Part shown: piece by piece, positions 26,262 to 33,564 of the stretch | How positions within the stretch are numbered: the first letter of the stretch is position 1 | How the letters are laid out: each line of letters opens with the position of its first letter | NCBI RefSeq assembly: GCF_027213715.1 | Contig: NZ_JAPWGM010000004.1 | Span: forward strand, 124,001-188,000 | Direction of reading: 5' to 3' | Length of the DNA: 64,000 nucleotides | DNA from: Pedobacter punctiformis | GTDB lineage: Bacteria; Bacteroidota; Bacteroidia; Sphingobacteriales; Sphingobacteriaceae | Position numbers and translations under genes: made by a program | Notes under the pieces: generated by a model | Told to the model about the DNA's origin: nothing | What the model saw: the letters and a program-made list of their open reading frames with translations, nothing else | Database searches by the model: none

Positions 26262-27038
26262 ATGAAAATCGCTACCTATAATGTTAACGGTGTAAACGGA
26301 AGACTTCCGGTGCTCCTGCGCTGGCTGGAAGAAACGACTCCGGATGTTGTTTGTTTACAGGAATTAAAAGCGCCGCAAGAAAAATTTCCTGAACAAGCTA
26401 TAAAAGATGCAGGTTATAATGCCATTTGGCACGGACAAAAAAGTTGGAACGGTGTGGCAATTCTTGCCCGAAATGTGGAAATTAAGGAACTAACCAGAGG
26501 TTTGCCCGGTGATGAAGAGGATTTACACAGCCGCTATATTGAAGCCGTTGTTAATAATGTAATAATAGGCTGTTTATATTTACCCAATGGAAATCCGGCA
26601 CCAGGGCCAAAATTGGATTATAAAATGGCCTGGCTGGAAAGATTGAAAATTCATGCTGCACAACTTTTAGAACGTGATTTACCAGTTGTACTTGCCGGAG
26701 ATTTTAACGTAATTCCCACTGAGCATGATGTTTATAAGCCGGAACGCTGGGTTGAAGATGCGCTGTTTCGTCCGGAAGTTAGAGAATCTTTTAATAGTTT
26801 AGTCGGACAAGGGTGGACCGATGCAATAAGAAAGCTCTATCCAACAGAGAAAATTTATACTTTTTGGGACTACTTCCGTAATGCTTATGGTCGCGATGCG
26901 GGATTACGTATTGATCATTTTCTGCTTAGTCCGAAGCTTAGTAACCGCCTTTTGGCCGCAGGAGTTGACCGTGAAGTACGTGGTTGGGAAAAAACAAGTG
27001 ATCATGGCCCGGTTTGGATCGAATTGTCAGATCAATAG
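26262..27038 (+). CDS. xth: Exodeoxyribonuclease III
   Basis: 258 residues, the normal length for the Xth/ExoA family of AP endonucleases. Landmark motifs are all present: ATYNVNGVNGR at the start, CLQELK with the metal-binding Glu, a YxxNG stretch (YLPNGNPAPGPKLDYK), LAGDFNV with catalytic Asp-Asn, LRIDHFLLS and the terminal SDHGPVW. It should cleave DNA at abasic sites and act as a 3'-5' exonuclease in base excision repair. Free-standing, with 278 A/T-rich bases upstream and no visible partner. Active site appears intact. Confidence 0.95.
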   Translation: MKIATYNVNGVNGRLPVLLRWLEETTPDVVCLQELKAPQEKFPEQAIKDAGYNAIWHGQKSWNGVAILARNVEIKELTRGLPGDEEDLHSRYIEAVVNNVIIGCLYLPNGNPAPGPKLDYKMAWLERLKIHAAQLLERDLPVVLAGDFNVIPTEHDVYKPERWVEDALFRPEVRESFNSLVGQGWTDAIRKLYPTEKIYTFWDYFRNAYGRDAGLRIDHFLLSPKLSNRLLAAGVDREVRGWEKTSDHGPVWIELSDQ

Positions 27039-27101
27039 AGGTGTTTTAAGGTCAATATGTAGTTTTTAGCTTGTTTTGTATCGATTTTGTTTCCGTAGGA
27101 A

Positions 27102-27113
27102 GCTACCGGTAGC
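27102..27113. promoter_or_regulatory. Perfect palindrome GCTACCGGTAGC
   Basis: Twelve-base perfect palindrome located 29 bases upstream of the putative -33 box of the H1-like gene. Could be an activator or repressor site; no other copy was noticed in the window. Confidence 0.3.
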
Positions 27114-27141
27114 CAAATAGTATTCTATATTTGGATAAGGA

Positions 27142-27172
27142 TTTGCGGGTTTAATTACATTTATTAATTTCG
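27142..27172 (+). promoter_or_regulatory. Promoter of the histone H1-like gene
   Basis: TTTG at 27142-27145, a 19-base spacer, then TAATTTCG at 27165-27172, one base off the Bacteroidota -7 consensus TAnnTTTG with the standard spacing. Start codon is 56 bases downstream. Confidence 0.55.
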
Positions 27173-27227
27173 CGGCTCGTTTTTTGTAATGAGGAATGAA
27201 TCAATTTAAAAATTTAAAATAAATAAA

Positions 27228-27407
27228 ATGGACAAGTTTCAAAAAGTTAAAGAGTTGGTTTCTGCAGTAGAAGCTGATGCGACTAAATTTTATGATGGTG
27301 GAAATGCAGCAGCTGGTACTCGTGTACGTAAAGCAATGCAAGATTTAAAAGTTTTGGCTCAGGAAATCAGAGCTGAAGTAACTGAAAAGAAAAACAGCGG
27401 AAAATAA
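27228..27407 (+). CDS. Small histone H1-like (Hc1-type) protein
   Basis: 59 residues (MDKFQKVKELVSAVEADA... to KKNSGK). Sequence matches the short histone H1 family widely found in Bacteroidota and related to chlamydial Hc1: a helical N-terminal part with KELV and EADA, a GGNAAAGTRVRKAMQDLK core, and a short Lys-rich tail. The basic core and tail suggest DNA binding as a nucleoid protein. It has its own promoter and is followed 27 bases later by a strong terminator, so it is a compact, probably well-expressed single-gene unit. Confidence 0.85.
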   Translation: MDKFQKVKELVSAVEADATKFYDGGNAAAGTRVRKAMQDLKVLAQEIRAEVTEKKNSGK

Positions 27408-27433
27408 TTTCTATAGCGTTTTGGGAAAATAAT

Positions 27434-27462
27434 AAAGCCCCGTCCAATTTGGTCGGGGCTTT
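27434..27462. terminator. Bidirectional terminator between H1-like gene and 65-residue gene
   Basis: Nine-base stem AAAGCCCCG/CGGGGCTTT with an 11-base loop that can pair further. A and T runs on both outer sides let it serve the plus-strand H1-like gene and the convergent minus-strand gene ending at 27496. Confidence 0.85.
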
Positions 27463-27495
27463 GTTGTTAATGCTGTTTTGAAAAAGAACTTTTAA

Positions 27496-27693
27496 TTATT
27501 TTTTTCTGGCTTTCTTTGTTTCCGTTTGTTCGCTAACTAAAAGTGTGGCCAGCAAATCAAATTTTTCTGGATTAGCCTCGTAATCTGCCGATATTTCCTG
27601 CCATTTTTTAAGTTCTGACTGTGCATTTTCGAGTTCGGTATGCAGTGCTTCTATTTTATTGTTTAATAATTTTTGGATGTTACTTTGTGTCAT
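27496..27693 (-). CDS. Small coiled-coil hypothetical protein
   Basis: 65 residues, MTQSNIQKLLNNKIEALHTELENAQSE... with heptad-like spacing of Leu/Ile across residues 5-40, consistent with a short coiled coil, and a basic tail (ETKKARKK). No catalytic motif. Convergent with the H1-like gene and sharing its bidirectional terminator, which supports a real gene. I do not recognise the family. Codon use looks like that of neighbours. Confidence 0.6.
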   Translation of the reverse strand: MTQSNIQKLLNNKIEALHTELENAQSELKKWQEISADYEANPEKFDLLATLLVSEQTETKKARKK

Positions 27694-27914
27694 GGTGCAA
27701 AGGTAAATACTCTGATATTAATTTTTTATTAAACCTGTTGTGTATGGATTAAGCTATTTGCAGATCAACGGTTTAATTTTTTAACATGACTCTTTATTAA
27801 ATTTGATGTAAACCTTTTTCCCTGTAACTACGTTATATTGAGCCAACAACATTTGTTAAATTAACGAAATCCTGCAGGATATTTGTAAAGCTAAAAAAAC
27901 GTGATAATTAATGC

Positions 27915-27943
27915 GTTTTATACAGGTTTTTCTTCTATTTTTG
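27915..27943 (+). promoter_or_regulatory. Promoter of tRNA-Arg
   Basis: TATTTTTG at 27936-27943 is a perfect TAnnTTTG -7 element, 15 bases before the mature tRNA 5' end. A T-rich GTTTTA at 27915-27920 sits at roughly the -33 distance. Confidence 0.55.
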
Positions 27944-27958
27944 CAGGCTAAAGAAAAT

Positions 27959-28030
27959 GCTCCCGTAGTTCAATGGATAGAATTATGGTTTCCGGTACCA
28001 TCGATATGAGTTCGAATCTCGTCGGGAGCA
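27959..28030 (+). tRNA. tRNA-Arg (anticodon CCG)
   Basis: 72 bases folding as a full cloverleaf: acceptor GCTCCCG/CGGGAGC with discriminator A, D-stem GTTC/GAAT, anticodon stem ATGGT/ACCAT around loop TTCCGGT (anticodon CCG, reads CGG), T-stem ATGAG/CTCGT around TTCGAAT. The CCA end is not encoded. A promoter-like element lies just upstream and a terminator just downstream, so it is a single-gene transcript. Confidence 0.95.
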
Positions 28031-28036
28031 CAATTT

Positions 28037-28069
28037 AAGCCACTTAATGATTAATTAGGTGGCTTTTTT
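28037..28069 (+). terminator. Terminator of tRNA-Arg
   Basis: Stem AAGCCAC/GTGGCTT extended by TTAAT/ATTAG pairs with one wobble, followed by a run of T, beginning seven bases after the tRNA. Confidence 0.85.
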
Positions 28070-28227
28070 AATTTTGACTCTCCTTATTTAAATACTAAAA
28101 ATCTCTTTTCCATCAGGTTAATTTAATGTTTCATTATTGCTTTAAGTTGGCTTTTTTAAAAATAAAAACGCACATTTGCAAACCGTTAAATAAAGGTTTA
28201 GGCATGTAATTATTTTAGTTTTTTGTT

Positions 28228-29604
28228 ATGGAAGAATTGGTTGTAGATGAGATTAGAGAACTACTTGAAAAAGAGAACGATAAGGGCTTAAAGCAATATC
28301 TCGACCAGTTAAATATATCAGATGTTGAACAACTGATAGATGAACTTCCACAGCATGCCGCTAAATTTATTGAAACCCTTTCTTTAAACCGGGCGGTAAA
28401 TGTTTTCCGTATCCTTGATTTTCCTACACAGGAAAGAATTATCAAAAAACTTTCGGGCAATAAACTTAATCAGATTATAAAAGATCTTCCGCCGGATGAT
28501 CGTACAGCCTTATTTAGTGAACTGAAGGGGGATGTGGTAAAGAAAATGATTACGCTTTTGCCTCCTGAAGAACGTAAAGAATCATTGGCACTTCTGGGTT
28601 ATAAAGAAGATAGTATCGGACGTTTAATGACGCCTGATTATATCGCTGTTAAGCCTGAATGGTCTATTTCCAGGGTTTTGGCTCACATCAGGCGTTATGG
28701 GAAAAACTCGGAAACCATTGATGTAGTCTATGTGATCGATAAGGAAGGTGTTTTGCTTGATGACATCAGGATTCGTGAAGTTTTGTTAGCCGATCCGGAA
28801 GCCATTATTGGTGAACTTACCGATAAACGTTTCATTGCTTTAAAAGCGAACGATCCTCAGGAAGATGCCATTAATATTTTCAGGATGAATAACCGTGTGG
28901 CGCTGCCTGTGGTTGATGAAAGCAATATTTTGCTTGGTATTGTAACTGTTGATGATATTTTATGGATTGCCAACGAAGAATATACCGAGGATATGCACAA
29001 AATAGGGGGTACAGAGGCTTTAGATGAGCCTTACCTGGATATTCCTATTTTAAAACTGGTTAAAAAACGTGCCGGCTGGTTGGTGGTTTTATTTTTAGGT
29101 GAAATGCTTACCGCTACGGCCATGCAACACTTTGAGATAGAGCTGGAAAAAGCCGTAGTATTATCGTTGTTTATCCCCTTGATTATGAGTAGCGGAGGGA
29201 ACAGTGGCTCTCAGGCCTCTACATTAATTATTCAGGCCATGGCACTGGGCGAAGTCACGATTTCAGGCTGGTGGCGGGTGATGCGCCGTGAGCTTGTATC
29301 AGGTGCCTTACTTGGAATTATTTTAGGAAGCATTGGTTTTGTACGCATTATTACCTGGCAAAAACTTCATTTATACGATTATGGCCAGCATTGGTTTTTA
29401 ATTGCAACAACTATATTTTTTACCTTAATCGGCATTGTGCTTTGGGGGAGTTTAATTGGCTCAATGATGCCCATTATTATGAAGAAGCTTAAACTCGATC
29501 CCGCTACTTCTTCGGCGCCATTTGTGGCCACAATGGTGGATGTTACCGGTATTGTAATTTATTTTACGGTGGCGGTGCTTATTCTAAAAGGTGTATTGCT
29601 CTAA
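28228..29604 (+). CDS. mgtE: Magnesium transporter MgtE
   Basis: 458 residues with full MgtE architecture: helical N domain (1-125, DLPPDDRTALFSEL and LLPPEERKESLALLGY), two CBS domains (about 130-255; LMTPDYIAVKPEW, LPVVDESNILLGIVTVDDIL), a connecting helix, and five membrane helices in the last ~180 residues with the conserved pore region PLIMSSGGNSGSQASTLIIQ. In the family, the cytosolic N and CBS domains bind Mg2+ and close the channel when magnesium is high. A single-gene unit after the tRNA; no Mg2+ riboswitch is visible in the short upstream region. Confidence 0.95.
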   Translation: MEELVVDEIRELLEKENDKGLKQYLDQLNISDVEQLIDELPQHAAKFIETLSLNRAVNVFRILDFPTQERIIKKLSGNKLNQIIKDLPPDDRTALFSELKGDVVKKMITLLPPEERKESLALLGYKEDSIGRLMTPDYIAVKPEWSISRVLAHIRRYGKNSETIDVVYVIDKEGVLLDDIRIREVLLADPEAIIGELTDKRFIALKANDPQEDAINIFRMNNRVALPVVDESNILLGIVTVDDILWIANEEYTEDMHKIGGTEALDEPYLDIPILKLVKKRAGWLVVLFLGEMLTATAMQHFEIELEKAVVLSLFIPLIMSSGGNSGSQASTLIIQAMALGEVTISGWWRVMRRELVSGALLGIILGSIGFVRIITWQKLHLYDYGQHWFLIATTIFFTLIGIVLWGSLIGSMMPIIMKKLKLDPATSSAPFVATMVDVTGIVIYFTVAVLILKGVLL

Positions 29605-29746
29605 AATTTAAGTCTGGATTGTCGAATATTTAATAATTTGATGACATTCTTTTTCCAAATTAATGCCTAGCTTGTTATGGAGTTTAAACCAAAATTAAAC
29701 TCAATTATTCTGATTCTAAATCAGTAAAAAAACAAGGAATTAAACA

Positions 29747-30364
29747 ATGGATAAAAATAAAATAACAACGCTCTTTACAGATATTGGCGGTGTTTTGCTA
29801 ACCAATGGGTGGGACAGGCAGGCAAGAGCCGAGGCCGCTATAAGGTTTAACCTGGATTCTGTCGAAGTGGAAGAACGTCACCACCTTACTTTTGATACCT
29901 ACGAAGTTGGCAAAATAACATTAGATGAATATCTGGATCGCCTTGTTTTTTACGAAGACCGTAATTTTAGTCCGGATGATTTTAAAGACTTTATGTTTAA
30001 AAAATCGTTGCCATATAACGATATGATTAAGCTGATTTGCGATTTAAAAAAGAAGTACAACTTAAAAGTCGCTGTAATCAGCAATGAAGGTCGCGAGCTT
30101 AATCAATACAGGATCAATACTTTTAAACTAAACGAATTTATTGATTTCTTTATTTCTTCAAGTTTTGTGCATTTCAGAAAACCCGATGCAGACATTTTTA
30201 AAGTGGCAATTGATATTTCTCAAAGCGATATAGAAACCAGTATTTATATAGACGACAGAATGTTATTTGTGCAAATTGCTGAAGGATTAGGCCTGACTGG
30301 AATTTGCCATACCGATTACGAAACGACCAGACAAAAACTGGCTGAATTTGGATTAGAAGCCTAA
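29747..30364 (+). CDS. HAD family hydrolase (subfamily IA)
   Basis: 205 residues with HAD motifs: motif I FTDIGGVLLTNGW (nucleophile Asp17 or its neighbour position in TDIGG), motif II VISNEG, motif III Lys in FRKPDADIFKVA, and motif IV YIDDRM. The cap helices fall between residues 18 and 95. DxGG in motif I is usual for YihX-like members, which dephosphorylate small sugar phosphates or nucleotides; the substrate here cannot be read. The gene stands alone and shares a strong terminator with the convergent ychF. Confidence 0.88.
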   Translation: MDKNKITTLFTDIGGVLLTNGWDRQARAEAAIRFNLDSVEVEERHHLTFDTYEVGKITLDEYLDRLVFYEDRNFSPDDFKDFMFKKSLPYNDMIKLICDLKKKYNLKVAVISNEGRELNQYRINTFKLNEFIDFFISSSFVHFRKPDADIFKVAIDISQSDIETSIYIDDRMLFVQIAEGLGLTGICHTDYETTRQKLAEFGLEA

Positions 30365-30400
30365 ATAATAAGATTATTACAAGGCATGGAATTGGATTTT

Positions 30401-30439
30401 AACAAAAAAAGCTGCCTTTTTGAGGCAGCTTTTTTTGTT
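30401..30439. terminator. Bidirectional terminator between HAD gene and ychF
   Basis: Sixteen-base perfect inverted repeat (AACAAAAAAAGCTGCC and its complement) with a 7-base loop. A-run and T-run flank the GC core symmetrically, so it ends transcription from both sides. Confidence 0.93.
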
Positions 30440-30451
30440 ACTATTTATTCG

Positions 30452-31552
30452 TTATACGTTAAACCTGAAGTGCATAATATCACCATCTTCAACGATATAA
30501 GTTTTTCCTTCAACACCTAATTTACCGGCTTCTTTGCAAGCATTTTCAGAACCTAAGGTTACAAAATCATTGTATTTAATTACCTCAGCACGGATAAAGC
30601 CTTTTTCAAAATCTGTATGAATTACACCAGCTGCCTGTGGTGCTGTAAATCCCTTAGTAATTGTCCATGCTCTAACTTCTTGTACACCAGCAGTAAAGTA
30701 GGTATAAAGGTTTAATAATTTATAGGCTGCACGAATTAATTTGTTTACACCTGATTCTGTTAAGCCTAAATCTGCTAAAAACTCCTGACGTTCTTCATAA
30801 CTTTCCAATTCGGCAATTTCAGATTCGATTTTTGCCGAAATAACTAAAACCTCTGCTTTTTCGTCTGCAACATTCGCTTTAACTAAATCAACATATTTAT
30901 TACCAGTTATTACCGAAGCCTCATCAACGTTACAAACATACATTACAGGTTTTTGAGTTAATAACCCTAAATCTTCAATAAAATCAAAGTCGTCTTGCTC
31001 AAGAGGTGCGGTACGGATCGATTTGCCACTTTCCAAATGCTTTTTAACAACCGTTAAAATCTCATAAGTACGTTTAGCATCTTTATCGCCACCGGTTTTA
31101 GCCATTTTCTCTACCTTTTGAATGCGTTTTTCAACAGTATCCAAATCTTTAAGCTGCAACTCTGTATCAATAATTTCTCTGTCTCTGATCGGATCAACAG
31201 AACCATCAACGTGGATCACGTTTCCATCATCAAAGCAACGTAAAACGTGGATAATGGCATTTGTAGCACGGATATTTCCTAAAAACTGATTACCTAAACC
31301 TTCACCTTTTGATGCGCCTTTAACTAAACCGGCAATATCTACAATTTCAATTGTATTTGGCTGTACCTTATTTGGCTTAACCAGTTCAGCAAGTTTGGTC
31401 AATCTATCATCTGGTACTGTAATTACACCAATATTAGGTTCTATAGTACAAAACGGGAAGTTTGCAGCTTGTGCTTTTGCGTTAGATAAACAATTAAAAA
31501 GAGTTGATTTACCAACATTAGGTAAACCTACTATACCACATTGTAATGCCAT
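30452..31552 (-). CDS. ychF: Redox-regulated ATPase YchF (Obg-family)
   Basis: 366 residues, standard length. G1 GLPNVGKSTLFN at residues 8-19, switch region NFPFCTIEPNIGVI, G3 DIAGLVKGASKGEGLGN, and an NVDE in place of the GTPase NKxD, which gives the family ATP rather than GTP preference. The C-terminal TGS-like domain includes FTAGVQEVRAWTITKGFTAPQAAGVIHTDFEKGFIRAEV. Binds ribosomes and is linked to stress and translation quality control in other bacteria. Single gene with a -7 element upstream (31617-31624). Confidence 0.97.
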   Translation of the reverse strand: MALQCGIVGLPNVGKSTLFNCLSNAKAQAANFPFCTIEPNIGVITVPDDRLTKLAELVKPNKVQPNTIEIVDIAGLVKGASKGEGLGNQFLGNIRATNAIIHVLRCFDDGNVIHVDGSVDPIRDREIIDTELQLKDLDTVEKRIQKVEKMAKTGGDKDAKRTYEILTVVKKHLESGKSIRTAPLEQDDFDFIEDLGLLTQKPVMYVCNVDEASVITGNKYVDLVKANVADEKAEVLVISAKIESEIAELESYEERQEFLADLGLTESGVNKLIRAAYKLLNLYTYFTAGVQEVRAWTITKGFTAPQAAGVIHTDFEKGFIRAEVIKYNDFVTLGSENACKEAGKLGVEGKTYIVEDGDIMHFRFNV

Positions 31553-31616
31553 TTATTTATAATCTTAAGTCTTTAGTATCAAGTTAGGAAGGTTGTATTT
31601 CTCCCTTAAAAGTCGG

Positions 31617-31624
31617 CAAAGATA
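31617..31624 (-). promoter_or_regulatory. -7 promoter element of ychF
   Basis: On the minus strand TATCTTTG, a perfect TAnnTTTG match, 65 bases before the ychF start. No convincing -33 box was found. Confidence 0.4.
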
Positions 31625-31706
31625 AGCTTTTAAAACCTTTAATAAAACTTATGCATTTGCATCAAATCTATATTTTATCTAAGTTTAACCCAAAATCAAT
31701 AGAAAG

Positions 31707-32168
31707 ATGGAAGAATTAGATCAGCAAGTGCCTCAGGAAGTAAAACTAATAGTGAGCGAAGAAATGCGCAGCTATATTTACGAATTGACAAAATGGGCAA
31801 GATTTTTATCCATTGTAGGTTTTGTGTTTGCTGCTTTTCTAATTATTGGTTCTTTTGGTATTGGTGCTTTTTTATCCAGTAATCCAGCTATGCTCGCACA
31901 GTTAGGCCCGCTGGCAAAAAGTGGCAGTACCATCATTACAATTGTTTATCTTTTAATGGGTTTGTTCTATTTTTATCCAAGCTTACTATTGTTCAGGATA
32001 GCTGGAAGAGGGCAGCAAGGGGTTTTATATGGCGATCAGGAAAGTTTAAATGCCGCTACACTAAACCTTAAATCACTTTTTAAATTCTGGGGTATTATTA
32101 CTATTGTTGTTATTGTAGGTTATTTTGGCCTGATCTTTTTGGCTGGTGCAAGTATGGCCATACGCTAA
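31707..32168 (+). CDS. DUF5362-like inner membrane protein
   Basis: 153 residues with three to four hydrophobic helices: about 34-56, 76-98 and 127-150. The N-terminal EMRSYIYELTKWARFLSIVGF and the YFYPSLLLFRIAGRGQQGVLYGDQESLN segment resemble small Bacteroidota membrane proteins annotated DUF5362; label from memory. Function unknown. It converges on the serine hydrolase gene with one base between stop codons and no terminator hairpin, so the two transcripts must overlap. Confidence 0.7.
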   Translation: MEELDQQVPQEVKLIVSEEMRSYIYELTKWARFLSIVGFVFAAFLIIGSFGIGAFLSSNPAMLAQLGPLAKSGSTIITIVYLLMGLFYFYPSLLLFRIAGRGQQGVLYGDQESLNAATLNLKSLFKFWGIITIVVIVGYFGLIFLAGASMAIR

Positions 32169-32169
32169 T

Positions 32170-33084
32170 CTACTTAAAGTATTTTTGCATACCTTCTGGT
32201 TGTTTCCAGTTATAGTTGGGCTCGTAATAATTCCATAAAGTTTTACTCAGGTTTCTGATCATTGCCCAGCCTTCGTTGCTGTAATTCCATGAAGTATCCT
32301 TTTGGTTTTTAGTGGTAATGCAAAAAACATAATCGCCATGCGGTGCATTTACAAGTACAACTTCAGATCGTGCAGCATCTACGGCGCCTGATTTAGAGGC
32401 AACCTGTACGGTTGGTGGAATCTGCGATAAAGCTTCTGTATCCCAGTAAATGCGGATTAGATTTCTATAAATACGTTCAGAAGCTGCAGGATTAATCATC
32501 TTTCCATCCCTGATTAAAGTTAGCAAAGTAGCCATTTCTCTTGGTGTGGTTTGTCCCCAGCCATATTTTAACTGGTTTTCTCTGCGCCCAGGCGTACGCG
32601 AATTTACTCTTGTAAATTGCATTCCATTATTGGCCATGACCTCATTAATAGCCGTTCCGGTTCCGGCCATTAACTGGCTCCATAAACTTGCGGTATTATC
32701 GCTTGTCGTAATCATGAGCATTAATACTTTTCCAAGTTCTATTTTTTCGCCATCCTTAAACGAGCCTAAAATGTCCTCACCAGCATATAGCAAGCTATCG
32801 CAATAGGTTAATTTGGAATGATAATCTAATTCGCCTTTTTCTATTTTATTAAAAATTCCGCAAGTAATGGGTACTTTAATCATGCTGGCCGTGGGGAAAA
32901 TGCCGTCGGCATTTATACTTGCAGTTTTTCCCGTTTTAAGGTTTTTAACATAAATTCCTACATCGCCCTGAAACCCTTTAACAATTTCATTTAATTTTAA
33001 TTGCAGTTTTTGGTCTACTTTTTCCTGAGCTGATAAGGTAAAAATGGATAAACACAAAAGCAGGGAAGGAATTATCTTTTTCAT
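32170..33084 (-). CDS. Class A beta-lactamase-related serine hydrolase
   Basis: 304 residues from the ATG at 33084, which gives a proper signal peptide (MKKIIPSLLL...FTLSAQ); a longer in-frame start at 33135 would add a hydrophilic leader running through the preceding terminator region. Motifs of the penicillin-binding fold: Ser67-M-I-Lys70 (SxxK), Ser128-Asp-Asn130 (SDN) and Lys231-Ser-Gly (KSG), spaced as in class A beta-lactamases. The omega-loop ExxLN motif with the deacylating Glu166 is not evident (VNSRTPGRRENQLKYGWG precedes TTP), so true beta-lactamase activity is doubtful; a peptidase or esterase is possible. Periplasmic. Confidence 0.85.
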   Translation of the reverse strand: MKKIIPSLLLCLSIFTLSAQEKVDQKLQLKLNEIVKGFQGDVGIYVKNLKTGKTASINADGIFPTASMIKVPITCGIFNKIEKGELDYHSKLTYCDSLLYAGEDILGSFKDGEKIELGKVLMLMITTSDNTASLWSQLMAGTGTAINEVMANNGMQFTRVNSRTPGRRENQLKYGWGQTTPREMATLLTLIRDGKMINPAASERIYRNLIRIYWDTEALSQIPPTVQVASKSGAVDAARSEVVLVNAPHGDYVFCITTKNQKDTSWNYSNEGWAMIRNLSKTLWNYYEPNYNWKQPEGMQKYFK

Positions 33085-33110
33085 GAGCAGATTGTTTAAA
33101 ATAAATTCAT

Positions 33111-33143
33111 AAAAAAAGCCTTTGTAATTAAACAAAGGCTTTT
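33111..33143 (-). terminator. Terminator of the PUR-family gene
   Basis: Eleven-base stem AAAAGCCTTTG/CAAAGGCTTTT with an 8-base loop; on the minus strand it ends in a long T-run. It lies 19 bases after the PUR gene and 27 bases before the serine hydrolase start, separating the two units. Confidence 0.85.
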
Positions 33144-33161
33144 GTATTGTAAATATATTAC

Positions 33162-33485
33162 TTAAAAAGAAAAATCATCTGATGATTTTGTGGAGTGTTC
33201 TCCGTTTTCAGAGTACTCATAACGTTTTTCAACAACATCCTGGTGAGTTTTGATGTAATCAACCGTTTCATTAAGACCTTCTGCAAATTTTTCGAAATCC
33301 TCTTTGTACAAAAAGATTTTATGTTTTACAAATACACCGTCTTCTAATCTTTTCTTGCTCTCGGTAACTGTTAAGTAATAATCACCTGAACGAGTAGCCT
33401 TCACGTCGAAAAAATAAGTTCTTTTACCTGCTCTTACTTTCTTTGAAAAAACTTCTTCTCTCTCTTTGTTGTCAAATTCTCCCAT
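33162..33485 (-). CDS. PUR family DNA/RNA-binding protein (DUF3276)
   Basis: 107 residues. It matches the Bacteroidota/Spirochaete PUR-alpha-like family: a β-rich N-terminal sheet (EEVFSKKVRAGKRTYFFDVKATRSGDYYLTVTESKK) and a helical end (EDFEKFAEGLNETVDYIKTH), the whirly PUR repeat topology. Members bind single-stranded nucleic acids. The Ser/Asp-rich tail (STKSSDDFSF) is disordered. Own promoter and own terminator. Physiological target unknown. Confidence 0.9.
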   Translation of the reverse strand: MGEFDNKEREEVFSKKVRAGKRTYFFDVKATRSGDYYLTVTESKKRLEDGVFVKHKIFLYKEDFEKFAEGLNETVDYIKTHQDVVEKRYEYSENGEHSTKSSDDFSF

Positions 33486-33517
33486 GGTTGGTATTGATGT
33501 TGGTTTTTTGGTTTCGG

Positions 33518-33547
33518 TAAATATAAAGCAAATATTTAAAGTTCAAA
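33518..33547 (-). promoter_or_regulatory. Promoter of the PUR-family gene
   Basis: On the minus strand TTTG (33544-33547), 18-base spacer, TATATTTA (33518-33525), one base from the TAnnTTTG consensus; 33 bases before the start codon. Confidence 0.45.
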
Positions 33548-33564
33548 ACAGAATTTAACATAAA

